Source of the DNA: an uncultured bacterium
GTDB taxonomy: Bacteria > Acidobacteriota > Thermoanaerobaculia > Multivoradales > J023
Direction of reading: 5' to 3'
Assembly: GCA_937948815.1 (NCBI GenBank)
Contig: CALFAM010000101.1
Span: forward strand, 1 to 36,210
DNA length: 36,210 nucleotides
Below, in pieces: positions 15,690-24,060 of the stretch (positions are counted from its first letter, which is position 1; every line of letters starts with the position of its first letter). The position numbers were made by a program, and so were the translations under genes. The notes below the pieces were generated by a model. That model had not been told where the DNA came from, ran no database searches, and saw only the letters and a program-made list of their open reading frames with translations.

Positions 15690-16379
15690 CTAGTCGTTTG
15701 CGGCTTCCCAGCCGCCATAGGCAACGAAGGACTTGGTCAGTCCAGCGAAGCGCTCACGGTAGATCTTGCCATCGGGGAACAGGCGGCGCATGTTGCCATG
15801 GCTGAGCAACTCGATGCTCTCGACCCGTTCGCGTGCTTCCTGCGGGTCGCTCGTGCGCTTCGAAAAGCCGAGGTCGACGTGGCGCACCAGCCACGCACGC
15901 ACGGCGATGGGCAGGAATTGGAAGCCTGGGAAGAAGAAGTGCGGCTCGATCGGGAAATAGCGATTCGGCGTCTGCACGAAGTAGCGCTTGCCCACGCGTG
16001 CGACCTCGCGCGCCATTGCTTGCTGGTCCTCGAAGGAGCCGACATGCTCGATCACCGAGTTGGAGAACACGATGTCGAAGGTGCCGTCGGTGAACTCAGG
16101 CATGTGACGAGCGTCACCGCGCACGATGCGTAGATCGGGACGCGGCTCTTCGTCGAGATTCAGGACCGTGATCTCGACCTCGTCCGCGGAGAGCATGCCG
16201 ACCGTGGTCCAGTAGAGATGGTTGCCGCCTACGTCGAGTAGGCGAATGGGTCGGTCGGGGGGGCGTGGCACGCCTGCCAGCAACGAAAGGAAGAAAGCTT
16301 GACGGCGCCGACGCAGCTTGGATGCGAGGGACCGCGGGTTGCGAGCATCGCCGAGGCGGCTGAAGAATGATCTGAACAC
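15690..16379 (-). CDS. Class I SAM-dependent methyltransferase (type 11)
   Basis: A 229-residue Rossmann-fold methyltransferase. Motif I is RLLDVGGNHLYWTTVG (about 46-61), the acidic strand end is VLNLDEEP, motif II is LRIVRGDARHMPEFTDGTFD, and motif post-II is IVFSNSVIEHVGSFEDQ. The C-terminal part (YFVQTPNRYFPIEPHFFFPG) is typical of methyltransferases found in cell-surface sugar clusters, though the substrate is unknown. The start is GTG at 16379 with no clear Shine-Dalgarno, so the start is uncertain. It is convergent with the DUF3592 gene and 85 bp downstream of the outer-membrane protein gene on the same strand. It may act with the nearby polysaccharide locus; this is inference. Confidence 0.8.
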   Translation of the reverse strand: MFRSFFSRLGDARNPRSLASKLRRRRQAFFLSLLAGVPRPPDRPIRLLDVGGNHLYWTTVGMLSADEVEITVLNLDEEPRPDLRIVRGDARHMPEFTDGTFDIVFSNSVIEHVGSFEDQQAMAREVARVGKRYFVQTPNRYFPIEPHFFFPGFQFLPIAVRAWLVRHVDLGFSKRTSDPQEARERVESIELLSHGNMRRLFPDGKIYRERFAGLTKSFVAYGGWEAAND

Positions 16380-16464
16380 GGGAAGAAGAGGGTGGTCTGC
16401 GCGTGGGGCGTCAAGGTAGCACAGGCCAGACGGGCTGTGCTACCCACGAGGCAGCAGCGGACGA

Positions 16465-17127
16465 TCAGAACGCGAAGACGATGCCGGTTCGGAACTCGGG
16501 CTGAACCAGGAACACGGAGTCTTCGTTGCGACAGCCGAAATCGCAGATGTCCTGCACGTCGTCGTCGATGTAGGTCCAGAAGGCGCGGCCCTCGAAGCGG
16601 AAGCCGATGTTCTTGGTCACGAAGATCGTGGCGCCGCCGCCGAGTGAAACCGAGGGGCGGTCGAGCTCGCCACCTTCGAAGCCGGAAGCGTTCAGGCGCG
16701 TCAAGCCAACCGAGGCGCCGACGAAGGGATGGATCTGGCCAGGCTGCCAGCGATAGATGAAGCCGACATGGTAGTAGTCGACGTCGAGGTCGGCCAAGGG
16801 TTCATCGATACCGAAGAGCGGGCCTTCGAGCTGCAGCTGACTTTCCTGCTGGCTGAACAGCAGCTCGATCATGAAGCTTTTCGAGACGGCGAAGTCGACG
16901 ATCACGCCCACGCTCTCACTCTCGTCGACCGTCAGGTCGTCGAACGGATTGAAGAAGTTGAATTCACCGCCGACGTCGAACTCACCTTCGAGCCGGTAGC
17001 CGACGAAAGGTGTCACCTGGACTTTGGGTCCGGACGCCATGGCTGCGGCCGGGAGCACCAAGGCAGAAACGACCAGGGTCGCGAGGAATGCAAGCGGTGC
17101 AAGACGAAAAGAACGAGCACGAGACAT
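16465..17127 (-). CDS. Outer-membrane beta-barrel protein (OmpA/OmpW-like porin fold)
   Basis: A 220-residue exported protein. The signal peptide is residues 1-31 (LAFLATLVVSALVLPAAAMA, cut before SGPKV). About eight amphipathic strands follow: VQVTPFVGYRLEGEFDV, SVGVIVDFAVSKSFMIELLF, DYYHVGFIYRW, HPFVGASVGLTRL, PSVSLGGGATIFVTKNIGFR, and a terminal strand ending in F (FRTGIVFAF), the usual barrel-assembly signal. Two cysteines close together (DICDFGCRNED) could form an extracellular-loop disulfide. The start at 17127 has GGAGG upstream; the longer in-frame version adds MIDFPEDFL before the signal and is less likely. Its function (adhesion, transport or structure) cannot be read from sequence. 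Confidence 0.7.
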   Translation of the reverse strand: MSRARSFRLAPLAFLATLVVSALVLPAAAMASGPKVQVTPFVGYRLEGEFDVGGEFNFFNPFDDLTVDESESVGVIVDFAVSKSFMIELLFSQQESQLQLEGPLFGIDEPLADLDVDYYHVGFIYRWQPGQIHPFVGASVGLTRLNASGFEGGELDRPSVSLGGGATIFVTKNIGFRFEGRAFWTYIDDDVQDICDFGCRNEDSVFLVQPEFRTGIVFAF

Positions 17128-17261
17128 AAGAAAGTCCTCCGGGAAGTCGATCAATCGCTGGATCCTTTACAACGAGACCTTCTGGCAGACCTGCTGGTGC
17201 CGGATCCCAAGGCAATGCTCGCACAAGCAAGCTGGATGCCACGGTCCTGGCATGTCGAGGC

Positions 17262-17267
17262 TATACT
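17262..17267 (+). promoter_or_regulatory. Possible -10 element for leaderless hemF mRNA
   Basis: TATACT is a near-consensus -10 box ending six bases before the GTG start at 17274, placing the transcription start at the start codon. No Shine-Dalgarno is visible before the GTG and no convincing -35 box lies 16-18 bp upstream. Confidence 0.35.
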
Positions 17268-17273
17268 CTGCGG

Positions 17274-18266
17274 GTGTCGAACGTAGCGCCGATCGGTCCG
17301 ATTCGTACCTACCTGCTCGATCTGCAAGAACGACTCTGCCGAGCGTTCGCGGATGAGGACGGCGTGGCCACCTTCGAGGGCGGCGACCATACCGGACCTC
17401 ATGGCAGTCTGAGCCGCCCGCGCGTGCTCGAGGGCGGCGCGGTCTTCGAACGCGCCGCGGCGCAGTTCTCGCACACGGTTCGGCGCCAGCTGCCCGCGGC
17501 AGCGACGGATCGCCGTCCGTACCTCGCGGGGCACGCCTACGAGGCGGTGTCGGTGTCGGTGATCGCGCATCCGCGCAATCCCTACGTACCGACGGTCCAT
17601 TGCAACCTCCGTTTCTTCCGGGCCGACGCCCAAGGAGCCCAGCTCGAGGGTGCTGGGTCTGGGGAGGTCGGATCTGGGACCGCGGGGCCTGGTGGTGGCG
17701 GGACCTGGTGGTTCGGCGGCGGTTTCGACCTCACTCCCTACTACGGCTTCGAAGACGATGCCATCGGCTGGCACCGCGCGGCCCACGCTGCCTGCAGCGC
17801 GCTGGACGACGGAGACGCCGATGCGGTCTACGCCCGGATGAAGGCCGATTGCGATGCCTATTTCTTCTTGCCACATCGTCAGGAGCCGCGGGGAATCGGG
17901 GGCATCTTCTTCGACGACCTCGACCAGCCCGATTACGCACGGTGCGCGGCGTTTGTTCGGCAGGTGGGAGACCACTTCCTCGACGCGTACCTGGCCATCG
18001 TGCGCCGTCGCCGTGACCATGCCTACGGAGAGCGGGAGCGGACGTTTCAGTTGCTACGCCGCGGACGCTACGTCGAATTCAACCTTCTGCACGACCGGGG
18101 TACCCGCTTCGGCCTGCAGTCCGGTGGCGCGGTGGAGTCGATCCTTGCATCCCTGCCCCCCGATGTGCGCTGGCAACATGGTTTCGTACCAGAGCCCGGC
18201 TCGGCCGAAGAAAGGTTGTTTCGAGATTTCCTGCCGCCACGGGACTGGCTCGCGCTGGCGCGCTAG
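17274..18266 (+). CDS. hemF: Coproporphyrinogen III oxidase, oxygen-dependent
   Basis: A 330-residue enzyme that oxidatively decarboxylates two propionates of coproporphyrinogen III to protoporphyrinogen IX using O2, a late step of haem synthesis. Signatures are VSVIAHPRNPYVPTVHCNLR with H109, WWFGGGFDLTPYYGFEDD, IGWHRAAH, RGIGGIFFDDLDQPD, YGERERTFQLLRRGRYVEFN and RGTRFGLQSGGAVESI. Compared with E. coli HemF, a Gly/Ser-rich stretch of about 20 extra residues lies at 119-143 between the VHCN block and WWFGGG. The start is GTG at 17274. It is divergent from the barrel-protein gene, and the flippase follows after only 32 bp on the same strand, so read-through into the polysaccharide locus is possible. 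Confidence 0.96.
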   Translation: MSNVAPIGPIRTYLLDLQERLCRAFADEDGVATFEGGDHTGPHGSLSRPRVLEGGAVFERAAAQFSHTVRRQLPAAATDRRPYLAGHAYEAVSVSVIAHPRNPYVPTVHCNLRFFRADAQGAQLEGAGSGEVGSGTAGPGGGGTWWFGGGFDLTPYYGFEDDAIGWHRAAHAACSALDDGDADAVYARMKADCDAYFFLPHRQEPRGIGGIFFDDLDQPDYARCAAFVRQVGDHFLDAYLAIVRRRRDHAYGERERTFQLLRRGRYVEFNLLHDRGTRFGLQSGGAVESILASLPPDVRWQHGFVPEPGSAEERLFRDFLPPRDWLALAR

Positions 18267-18298
18267 CGGCAACCGCGCCGCGCCGCCCGGCTCCGCCC

Positions 18299-19864
18299 AT
18301 GCGATCCGAACCTCAGCCTGATGCCCAGGGGCAGGCTTCTGCCCCGTCCAAGGATGGTGACACGGCGAGCCAGCTTGCGTCCGGTGCCATGGTCGGCGTG
18401 GTCGGGAGCTTCGCGGCCCGCGGCTTGCAGCTGATCACCCAGGTGGCGCTGGCGCGCGCGCTCGAGCCCGCGCTCCTCGGTCTGTATGCCGTCGGCTGGG
18501 CCGTGCTGCGCATCGGCCGGCTGTTCGCGATTGCAGGGCTCGACAAAGGCATGGTGCGCTTTGGTACCGGCCTCTGGGATGCACGCGACAGCAGGCTGCG
18601 CCAGCTCATGGCACGGACGATCGGGGTTGCGGCGTCGCTCGGAACCGGGCTCGGCCTGGCGATCTGGCTGGTGGCCCCCGTTGTTGCCGAGCGCGCGGGG
18701 GAGCCGGAGCTGGTCGCGGTCTTGCGCTGCTTCGCCCTCGCCCTGCCCTTGGTGCCGCTGGTCCGAGTCAGCGGTGCGGCCACTCGGCTGTCGCGACGCA
18801 TGCACTTCGCCGTGCTCTCCGAAGAGCTGGCGCAGCCGGCGATCAACCTGGTGCTGATCCTGACTTTGTTGGCGCTCGGCAAGGGGCTATGGGCCCCGCT
18901 GATTGCCCTGCCGATCTCCTACGCGGTTGCCACGGCGCTGGTGCTCTTCTTCCTCACGCGGCTGGTGCGACAGCGCCGCCTGGCACGGGCAGACGGCGAG
19001 CTCCTTCCGTGGCGCACCGTCTGGACGTTCTCAATCCAGGCATCGCTCGCGGTCTCGTTCACGATCGTGATGATGAGCCTCGATAGGCTTCTCGTCTATG
19101 CCTTCCGGTCCGATGTCGAGGCCGGCGTCTACCACGCAGCCGCCCAGCTTTCCTCAGTGTTTCCGATGGTGGTCGGTGCCTTCGGAGCGATCTTCGGCCC
19201 GATGATCGTCGGCTGCCACACGCGGGGCGAGTCCGGGCGCCTGGCCGAGCTGTTCGCAGTGTGCACGAAGTGGGGCCTCTACCTCGCGGTACCGCTGTTC
19301 CTGCTGATCGCTTCACGGGCACCCGACTTGCTGAGCGTGGTCTTCCAGCCCTCGTTCCGTCCGGGGCATTGGGCACTGGTGATTCTGGCTGCTGGCCAGC
19401 TGGTCAATGCGGCAACCGGTCCGGTCGGGCTGCTCTTGATCATGACCGGCAACCAGGGGTATTGGTTCGGAATCTCGGGTCTGGCGCTGGCGCTCAACGT
19501 GATCCTCGACATCGTGCTGATTCCGGCCTATGGTGGCGTGGGTGCGGCCATCGCCACAGCGACAGCGGTCTCGGTGGCGTTTCTGAGCGCTTCGGTGCTC
19601 GCCTGGAAACGCCTCGGCGTGCGTCCCCTCGATCGGCGTTTTGCCAAGATTCTGGCTGCTGCGGTGGCGGCGTGGGCCGCGCTGCAAGCCTGGACCGGGC
19701 TCGCGCCGTGGGCCGGCTTGGGCGAGTTGGTGGTGGCCGGCTTGGTCACGGGAGTCTCGTTTCTGGGCGTGATCGCTCTCTTTCCCATTGACCCGGAAGA
19801 ACGGCAGTGGTTCGGCGTCGTCGTCGAACGTCTGAAGCGCCTTGCCCGAGGAGGACGGCCATGA
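18299..19864 (+). CDS. wzx: Wzx-type polysaccharide flippase
   Basis: A 521-residue inner-membrane protein of the MATE-like/PST flippase family, predicted to move undecaprenyl-PP-linked repeat units to the periplasmic face. After a polar 25-residue start, SGAMVGVVGSFAARGLQLITQV begins the first helix of about 14. Typical features are GLYAVGWAVLRIGRLFAIAGLDKGMVRF, FSIQASLAVSFTIVMMSLDRLLV, VYHAAAQLSSVFPMVVGAFG and ASRAPDLLSVVFQPSF (each given here in part). It is the first gene of the polysaccharide locus. Its TGA overlaps the ATG of the sulfotransferase (ATGA at 19861), implying translational coupling. Confidence 0.85.
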   Translation: MRSEPQPDAQGQASAPSKDGDTASQLASGAMVGVVGSFAARGLQLITQVALARALEPALLGLYAVGWAVLRIGRLFAIAGLDKGMVRFGTGLWDARDSRLRQLMARTIGVAASLGTGLGLAIWLVAPVVAERAGEPELVAVLRCFALALPLVPLVRVSGAATRLSRRMHFAVLSEELAQPAINLVLILTLLALGKGLWAPLIALPISYAVATALVLFFLTRLVRQRRLARADGELLPWRTVWTFSIQASLAVSFTIVMMSLDRLLVYAFRSDVEAGVYHAAAQLSSVFPMVVGAFGAIFGPMIVGCHTRGESGRLAELFAVCTKWGLYLAVPLFLLIASRAPDLLSVVFQPSFRPGHWALVILAAGQLVNAATGPVGLLLIMTGNQGYWFGISGLALALNVILDIVLIPAYGGVGAAIATATAVSVAFLSASVLAWKRLGVRPLDRRFAKILAAAVAAWAALQAWTGLAPWAGLGELVVAGLVTGVSFLGVIALFPIDPEERQWFGVVVERLKRLARGGRP

Positions 19865-20826
19865 CCGATCGAGGTCCTAGCGACGAAGAACAGGCACCGA
19901 TCAAGGTGCTCTATGTGGCGGGGGCTGGCCGCAGCGGCAGCACGCTGATCGCACGCCTGCTGGGTGAGCTGGACGGCTACGTCCACATCGGAGAGGCATC
20001 GCGCTACCTCTTTCACGAGCGCATGTACACGCGAATGCGCGTTTGCGGCTGCGGCGAAGAGGTGGATGTCTGCCCGTTCTGGGGACCGCACGTGCCGACC
20101 ATCGATCCCGATGTGCGAAGAGTCGCAACCGAGGCGGTGCGGGTTCGCTACCTGGCGCTTCCAGCCTTTCTCCGCCAGCGCCACCTCGGGCGGACAGAGC
20201 AAGATGCGCTGCGCCGCGAGATGGGCGCGATCTTGCGGCGGGTTGCGAACGATGCAGACGCGCGCGTGTTGGTGGATGGCTCGAAGAATCCGGCCAACGG
20301 TTTTCTCTTGACGTCGATACCGGGTGTCGAGCTGCACGTGCTCCACCTGGTGCGGCATCCCGGCGGCGTCGTGCGAAGCTGGTCACGACCCAAGGGGTAC
20401 CTGCGTCACTACTCGGCGCCTCGGGTGGTGTCGTGGTGGCTGGCGATGAATCTCTTTGCCGAGCGTCTTGGGCGGCGGGCGGTGAGCTATGATCGCGTGC
20501 GCTATGAGGATGCGGTCGCCGATCCGGCAGCGCTGCTGAGGCGGCTGACGACGAGCCTGGGTGTCGGAACCCCATCACCCCAGGAACCGGATCTGTCGTT
20601 TCTCGCCGGGGCGAACGCCAGCTTTGGGGTTCAGCACGCGCTCGCCGGCAATCCTGACAAGCTCCAACGAGGATCGACCGAGATCTCGGACCGGGGATGG
20701 AGCTTGCCAACCGGCCGCCGGCTCTTGGTCAGTGCGCTATCCGCGCCGCTTCGCTGGCGCTATGGCTACGATGGGCATGGCGTACGGGGGCAACCGCGGG
20801 TGACGCCAGCCTCGGCTCGAGCCTAG
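19861..20826 (+). CDS. Sulfotransferase (Sulfotransfer_3-like)
   Basis: A 321-residue PAPS-dependent sulfotransferase. The 5'-phosphosulfate-binding loop is VLYVAGAGRSGSTLIARLL (about residues 16-34). The 3'-phosphate site is LHVLHLVRHPGGVVRSW (about 158-174). A cysteine cluster RVCGCGEEVDVCPFW (about 60-74) is common in this branch. It would transfer sulfate to a hydroxyl of a sugar, either on the lipid-linked unit or on the polymer. Translational coupling to the flippase (4-bp overlap) strongly ties it to the exopolysaccharide. It is not closely similar to the other two sulfotransferases of the locus. Confidence 0.8.
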   Translation: MTDRGPSDEEQAPIKVLYVAGAGRSGSTLIARLLGELDGYVHIGEASRYLFHERMYTRMRVCGCGEEVDVCPFWGPHVPTIDPDVRRVATEAVRVRYLALPAFLRQRHLGRTEQDALRREMGAILRRVANDADARVLVDGSKNPANGFLLTSIPGVELHVLHLVRHPGGVVRSWSRPKGYLRHYSAPRVVSWWLAMNLFAERLGRRAVSYDRVRYEDAVADPAALLRRLTTSLGVGTPSPQEPDLSFLAGANASFGVQHALAGNPDKLQRGSTEISDRGWSLPTGRRLLVSALSAPLRWRYGYDGHGVRGQPRVTPASARA

Positions 20827-20902
20827 TCTTCTTTTCGACGACCGGCGGGAGGACGCTCCCGATGACCGATCGCAACCGCCACCGACGACTGCCAACGAAA
20901 CG

Positions 20903-21766
20903 ATGTCGACCTATCGCAAGCTTCGCCACCGGCTGTACTGCTCGCCCCTGCGTCTGCCACTGATTCGTTGGCGGCATCGTGGCCTGACGCCGGCAGACAC
21001 CTTTCTTGCCTCCTACCCGCGCTCGGGTAACACTTGGCTTCGCAGCCTGCTGTTCGAGCTGCTGTCGGGAGATACGCCGACCTTCGCTGACATTGACGAC
21101 CGCGAATCGGTGGTCGGCCACGTTGGCGATCAGGCTGCCGTCCCCAAGGTCCTGCCGGCGGGGGGGCGCTTGCTCAAGACGCACGAGACCTTTCGTGGCG
21201 AGTACCTGCGCGCCATCTACTTGGTGCGCGATCCGCGCGACGTCGTACGCTCCGAGTACCGCTTCCAGCGCTGGCGGGAGATCTGGGACCGAACGTTCGA
21301 TGACTTTGCCCACGCCTTCGTTCGGGGCACGGTCAGCGGCTACGGCGGGTGGGGCGACCACGTCCTCTCCTGGTTGGCGGCCCAGGAACGCGAGGCGGCG
21401 GCGGTCCACGTCGTGCGCTACGAGGATCTGCGCAAGGACCCGGAGAAGGCTTTCGGCGGCATCGTGCGGTTTCTGGGGCTCGATGCGACGCCCGAAGCGG
21501 TGGCGCTGGCGGTGGAGAACAACTCGCTACGGCGCATGCGCGCAAGAGAGAACGCCGAGAACGACGGGTCATTCAAGGCGACCGACAAGCGCTTTCGTTT
21601 CGTCAACCGCGGCAGTACGGGAGGCTGGCGAGAGGACGCCAACATGGCATCCCTGGCGGGCCCGATCGCAACGCGCTTCGAGCAAGCGATGGTGCGCCTG
21701 GGCTATCCCCTCGATGCCACGCCCGAAGACGGAGCGGCGGGCAAGTCCGATCAGGGCGCCACGTGA
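20903..21766 (+). CDS. Sulfotransferase (Sulfotransfer_1-like)
   Basis: A 287-residue sulfotransferase with canonical cytosolic-type motifs. The PAPS 5'-phosphosulfate loop is FLASYPRSGNTWLRSLLFEL (about 35-54); the 3'-phosphate motif is AIYLVRDPRDVVRSEYRF (about 99-116). The substrate-side motif is VVRYEDLRKDP, and RFVNRGSTGGWREDAN stands where the RKG...W motif lies. It is a paralogue of the gene at 27103-27921, sharing the N-terminal RHRGL.PAD..LASYPRSGNTW block. That similarity also supports the ATG at 20903, even though its Shine-Dalgarno is weak. A short upstream ORF (20862-20963) with a better Shine-Dalgarno overlaps the start in another frame. Confidence 0.85.
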   Translation: MSTYRKLRHRLYCSPLRLPLIRWRHRGLTPADTFLASYPRSGNTWLRSLLFELLSGDTPTFADIDDRESVVGHVGDQAAVPKVLPAGGRLLKTHETFRGEYLRAIYLVRDPRDVVRSEYRFQRWREIWDRTFDDFAHAFVRGTVSGYGGWGDHVLSWLAAQEREAAAVHVVRYEDLRKDPEKAFGGIVRFLGLDATPEAVALAVENNSLRRMRARENAENDGSFKATDKRFRFVNRGSTGGWREDANMASLAGPIATRFEQAMVRLGYPLDATPEDGAAGKSDQGAT

Positions 21767-21834
21767 GCCGACGCTCGCCAGGCAAGGAGCGGTTCGGTGG
21801 GTGTGCGGCTGCACGGTGAGATGAGCGCTGCGGG

Positions 21835-23271
21835 ATGGACATGAGCGAGCCTCATGCCGCGGGCGCCTTGCGTCCGGGACCGGTGATCGCGGCTGTGCTC
21901 GCGTCAGCGGCGGCTGCCGTCGTCGTGGCCCTCGTGCCGGTGACCCCGTCCTTGGTACTGGTGGTGCTCGGTGGGCTGTTGGTGGTCGCGTATTGGTCGT
22001 TTCTTCGGCCCCTGCTACTCGCACACCTGGTGATCTGGTCGGCCGCCATGGGCGGACTGTGGCGTCATCTCGACGAGATCGGCGTGGGCGGTGCCACCAT
22101 CACCCTCTCCGGCATTCGTTGGCTGGGGATTGCGGCTGGCGCTGTTGCTCTGCTCGCTCTGCGACCCCGCAGCGCATCGATTCCTCGCTACCTTCTGCCC
22201 CTCTACGCCTTCTTCGTCTGGATGCTGGTGCGCTGGCTGGCGGCCGGCGCCAACCCGGCCGGCGCGAGTGATCTGCTCTTCTACTTGATGCCGGCGCTGA
22301 TCGGCACCTACGGCTACAGCGCGCTCGTCGACCGCGGCGCGGCGGGCGCGCGATCGATCGAGCGCAGCCTGCAGGCCAGTATCGTCGTGCCGATCGTGCT
22401 CTATGCCGTAACGTTGCAGGTTGGCCTGGTCCAGATCACGCCAGGGGGGCCGAAGGGCATCATCGGGCCGCGTCCGGTCGCCACGTTCATGCTGGTGATT
22501 CTGGCCTCGGCGCTGGCGAGCGTGCGCTACCGCCCGCAGCTCCGGTGGCGCTTCGTCGGCCTGGCCGTGCTTGCCTCGTCGGTCATCGTCTTCACGGCAT
22601 CGCGCCTGGCGACCGTGGTCGCGCTGCTGCTCTGGGGAATCTTCTCGCTCCACCCGCGGCGACTGGGACGCCTATTTCCGCGTGCGATGGTGGCCGTGGT
22701 CATGGCCGCCACAGTGCTGGCGCTGGCGCCCAACCTTCGCGATCGCCTGTTTCACCATACGCCGGTGGACCTGGAGGAGGCGATTCAGCTCGTGCAGCTC
22801 TCCGGGCGCGACATGATGTGGCGGACGACGATCGAGCACGGCTGGCAACGGCCGTTGGTCGGCTGGGGTGCGTCGAGCGCGCGTCCCGTGGTGGCCGATG
22901 CCTTGTTGTGGAAGGGCCGTGCCGAGTTGCCGACCAGCTATCCGCCGCACAACGAGTACTTGCAGGTCTTCCATGATGGCGGGCTGATCGGCTTGGCCTT
23001 GCTCTTGGTTGCCTGGGCGACCGTGCTGGTCCATCACGGCCTGGCCTGGCGTCGCCAGCATCAGCTCGGTGATCGCGATGCCGCCCGGCTGCACTGGACC
23101 GGCGTGATGCTGGTGATCTCGGTCTTGATCAGCGCGGCGGGTGACAACACTCTGCACTATCCCGTGGTGTTGGCGCCGATGTTCCTGCTCTTGGCCGCCG
23201 CCGACCGTGCTGGCGGGCAACCCTCGAAACGACAATCCGATCATCCGACGGAGGAGCTTTCTCATGCTTGA
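21835..23271 (+). CDS. wzy: O-antigen ligase/polymerase-type protein (Wzy/WaaL family), first copy
   Basis: A 478-residue multi-helix inner-membrane protein with about 11-12 hydrophobic segments. The large periplasmic loop holds the family's mark, SYPPHNEYLQVFHDGGLIGL (about residues 377-396), and a preceding GRDMMWRTTIEHGWQRPLVGWG block. Such proteins join lipid-linked oligosaccharides, either polymerising repeats (Wzy) or transferring the chain to an acceptor (WaaL). The start may be the ATG at 21835 or at 21841. The FkbM gene begins 8 bp before its stop. A second protein of this family is at 25283-27121, so one may be the polymerase and the other the ligase. Confidence 0.8.
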   Translation: MDMSEPHAAGALRPGPVIAAVLASAAAAVVVALVPVTPSLVLVVLGGLLVVAYWSFLRPLLLAHLVIWSAAMGGLWRHLDEIGVGGATITLSGIRWLGIAAGAVALLALRPRSASIPRYLLPLYAFFVWMLVRWLAAGANPAGASDLLFYLMPALIGTYGYSALVDRGAAGARSIERSLQASIVVPIVLYAVTLQVGLVQITPGGPKGIIGPRPVATFMLVILASALASVRYRPQLRWRFVGLAVLASSVIVFTASRLATVVALLLWGIFSLHPRRLGRLFPRAMVAVVMAATVLALAPNLRDRLFHHTPVDLEEAIQLVQLSGRDMMWRTTIEHGWQRPLVGWGASSARPVVADALLWKGRAELPTSYPPHNEYLQVFHDGGLIGLALLLVAWATVLVHHGLAWRRQHQLGDRDAARLHWTGVMLVISVLISAAGDNTLHYPVVLAPMFLLLAAADRAGGQPSKRQSDHPTEELSHA

Positions 23272-24052
23272 CCGGGTGCGCGATCTGGCCAGCAAGGCCT
23301 GGCGCTATTCTCTGGCGGCCGCGGACCGGCCCTGGCGCCTGCCCTGGCTCGCCTGGCAGGTGGCGGTGCGCCGAACGCACGCCGGAGAGTTGCTGCGCAT
23401 GCAGCACAATCGCGCCTTGCTGGATGCCCAGCGGCTGGCGCTGGTGATCGATGTCGGTGCCCACCAGGGCGAGTTCGCCTCGGCAGTCGCGGCGGCCATG
23501 CCGGCGGTGCGGCTCGCTTGCTTCGAGCCACAGACCGATTTGGCGAAGACGATCGAAGCCCGGCTGCCCCGTGGCGTCGAGAAACGGGTGTTCCCGTTCG
23601 CGATCAGCGACCACGCGGGCAGCGACGCTTTCTTCCGGCACGGCTTCACCAAGTCGTCCTCGCTGCTGCCGATGACCGACCTGCATCGCGAAAGCTTTCC
23701 GTGGACCGCGGACAGCGAGCAGACCACGGTCGAGACCCGGCGTCTGGATGATTTCCGCGCCGAGCTCGGGATCGATCAGCTCGGCGACGACCAAGGCGTG
23801 CTGCTCAAGTTGGACGTCCAGGGGAGCGAGTTGGCGGTGTTGCGCGGTGGCACCGAGGTGCTGGCGCGGGCGACCTGTGTGCTGGTCGAAACGTCGCTGC
23901 GCGAGCTCTATGCGGGCGAGGCCGGCTTCCTCGAGGTGTGTCGCTTTCTCGATCAGGCAGGCTTTCGCTATGCCGGAAGCTGGGATCAGATGAGCACGCC
24001 GCGCGGCGATGCGATCCTTCAGCAAGACGCGTTCTTCGTCCGAAAAGACTGA
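23264..24052 (+). CDS. FkbM-family methyltransferase
   Basis: A 262-residue SAM-dependent methyltransferase of the FkbM family, which usually O-methylates sugars. SAM motif I is LALVIDVGAHQGEFASAV (about 58-75), motif II is RLACFEPQ, and the family hallmark is LLKLDVQGSELAVLRGG (about 182-198). The ATG at 23264 has GGAGGAG upstream and overlaps the end of the preceding polymerase gene by 8 bp; the GT4 gene begins 8 bp after its stop. The in-frame N-terminal extension lies inside the polymerase gene and is rejected. In context it probably methylates a sugar of the repeat unit. Confidence 0.85.
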   Translation: MLDRVRDLASKAWRYSLAAADRPWRLPWLAWQVAVRRTHAGELLRMQHNRALLDAQRLALVIDVGAHQGEFASAVAAAMPAVRLACFEPQTDLAKTIEARLPRGVEKRVFPFAISDHAGSDAFFRHGFTKSSSLLPMTDLHRESFPWTADSEQTTVETRRLDDFRAELGIDQLGDDQGVLLKLDVQGSELAVLRGGTEVLARATCVLVETSLRELYAGEAGFLEVCRFLDQAGFRYAGSWDQMSTPRGDAILQQDAFFVRKD

Positions 24053-24060
24053 GCTACGCG

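Noticed and set aside
15672..15691. Hairpin between the DUF3592 and methyltransferase genes as a bidirectional terminator
   Set aside because: A 6-bp stem with an 8-nt loop and no T-run is too weak.
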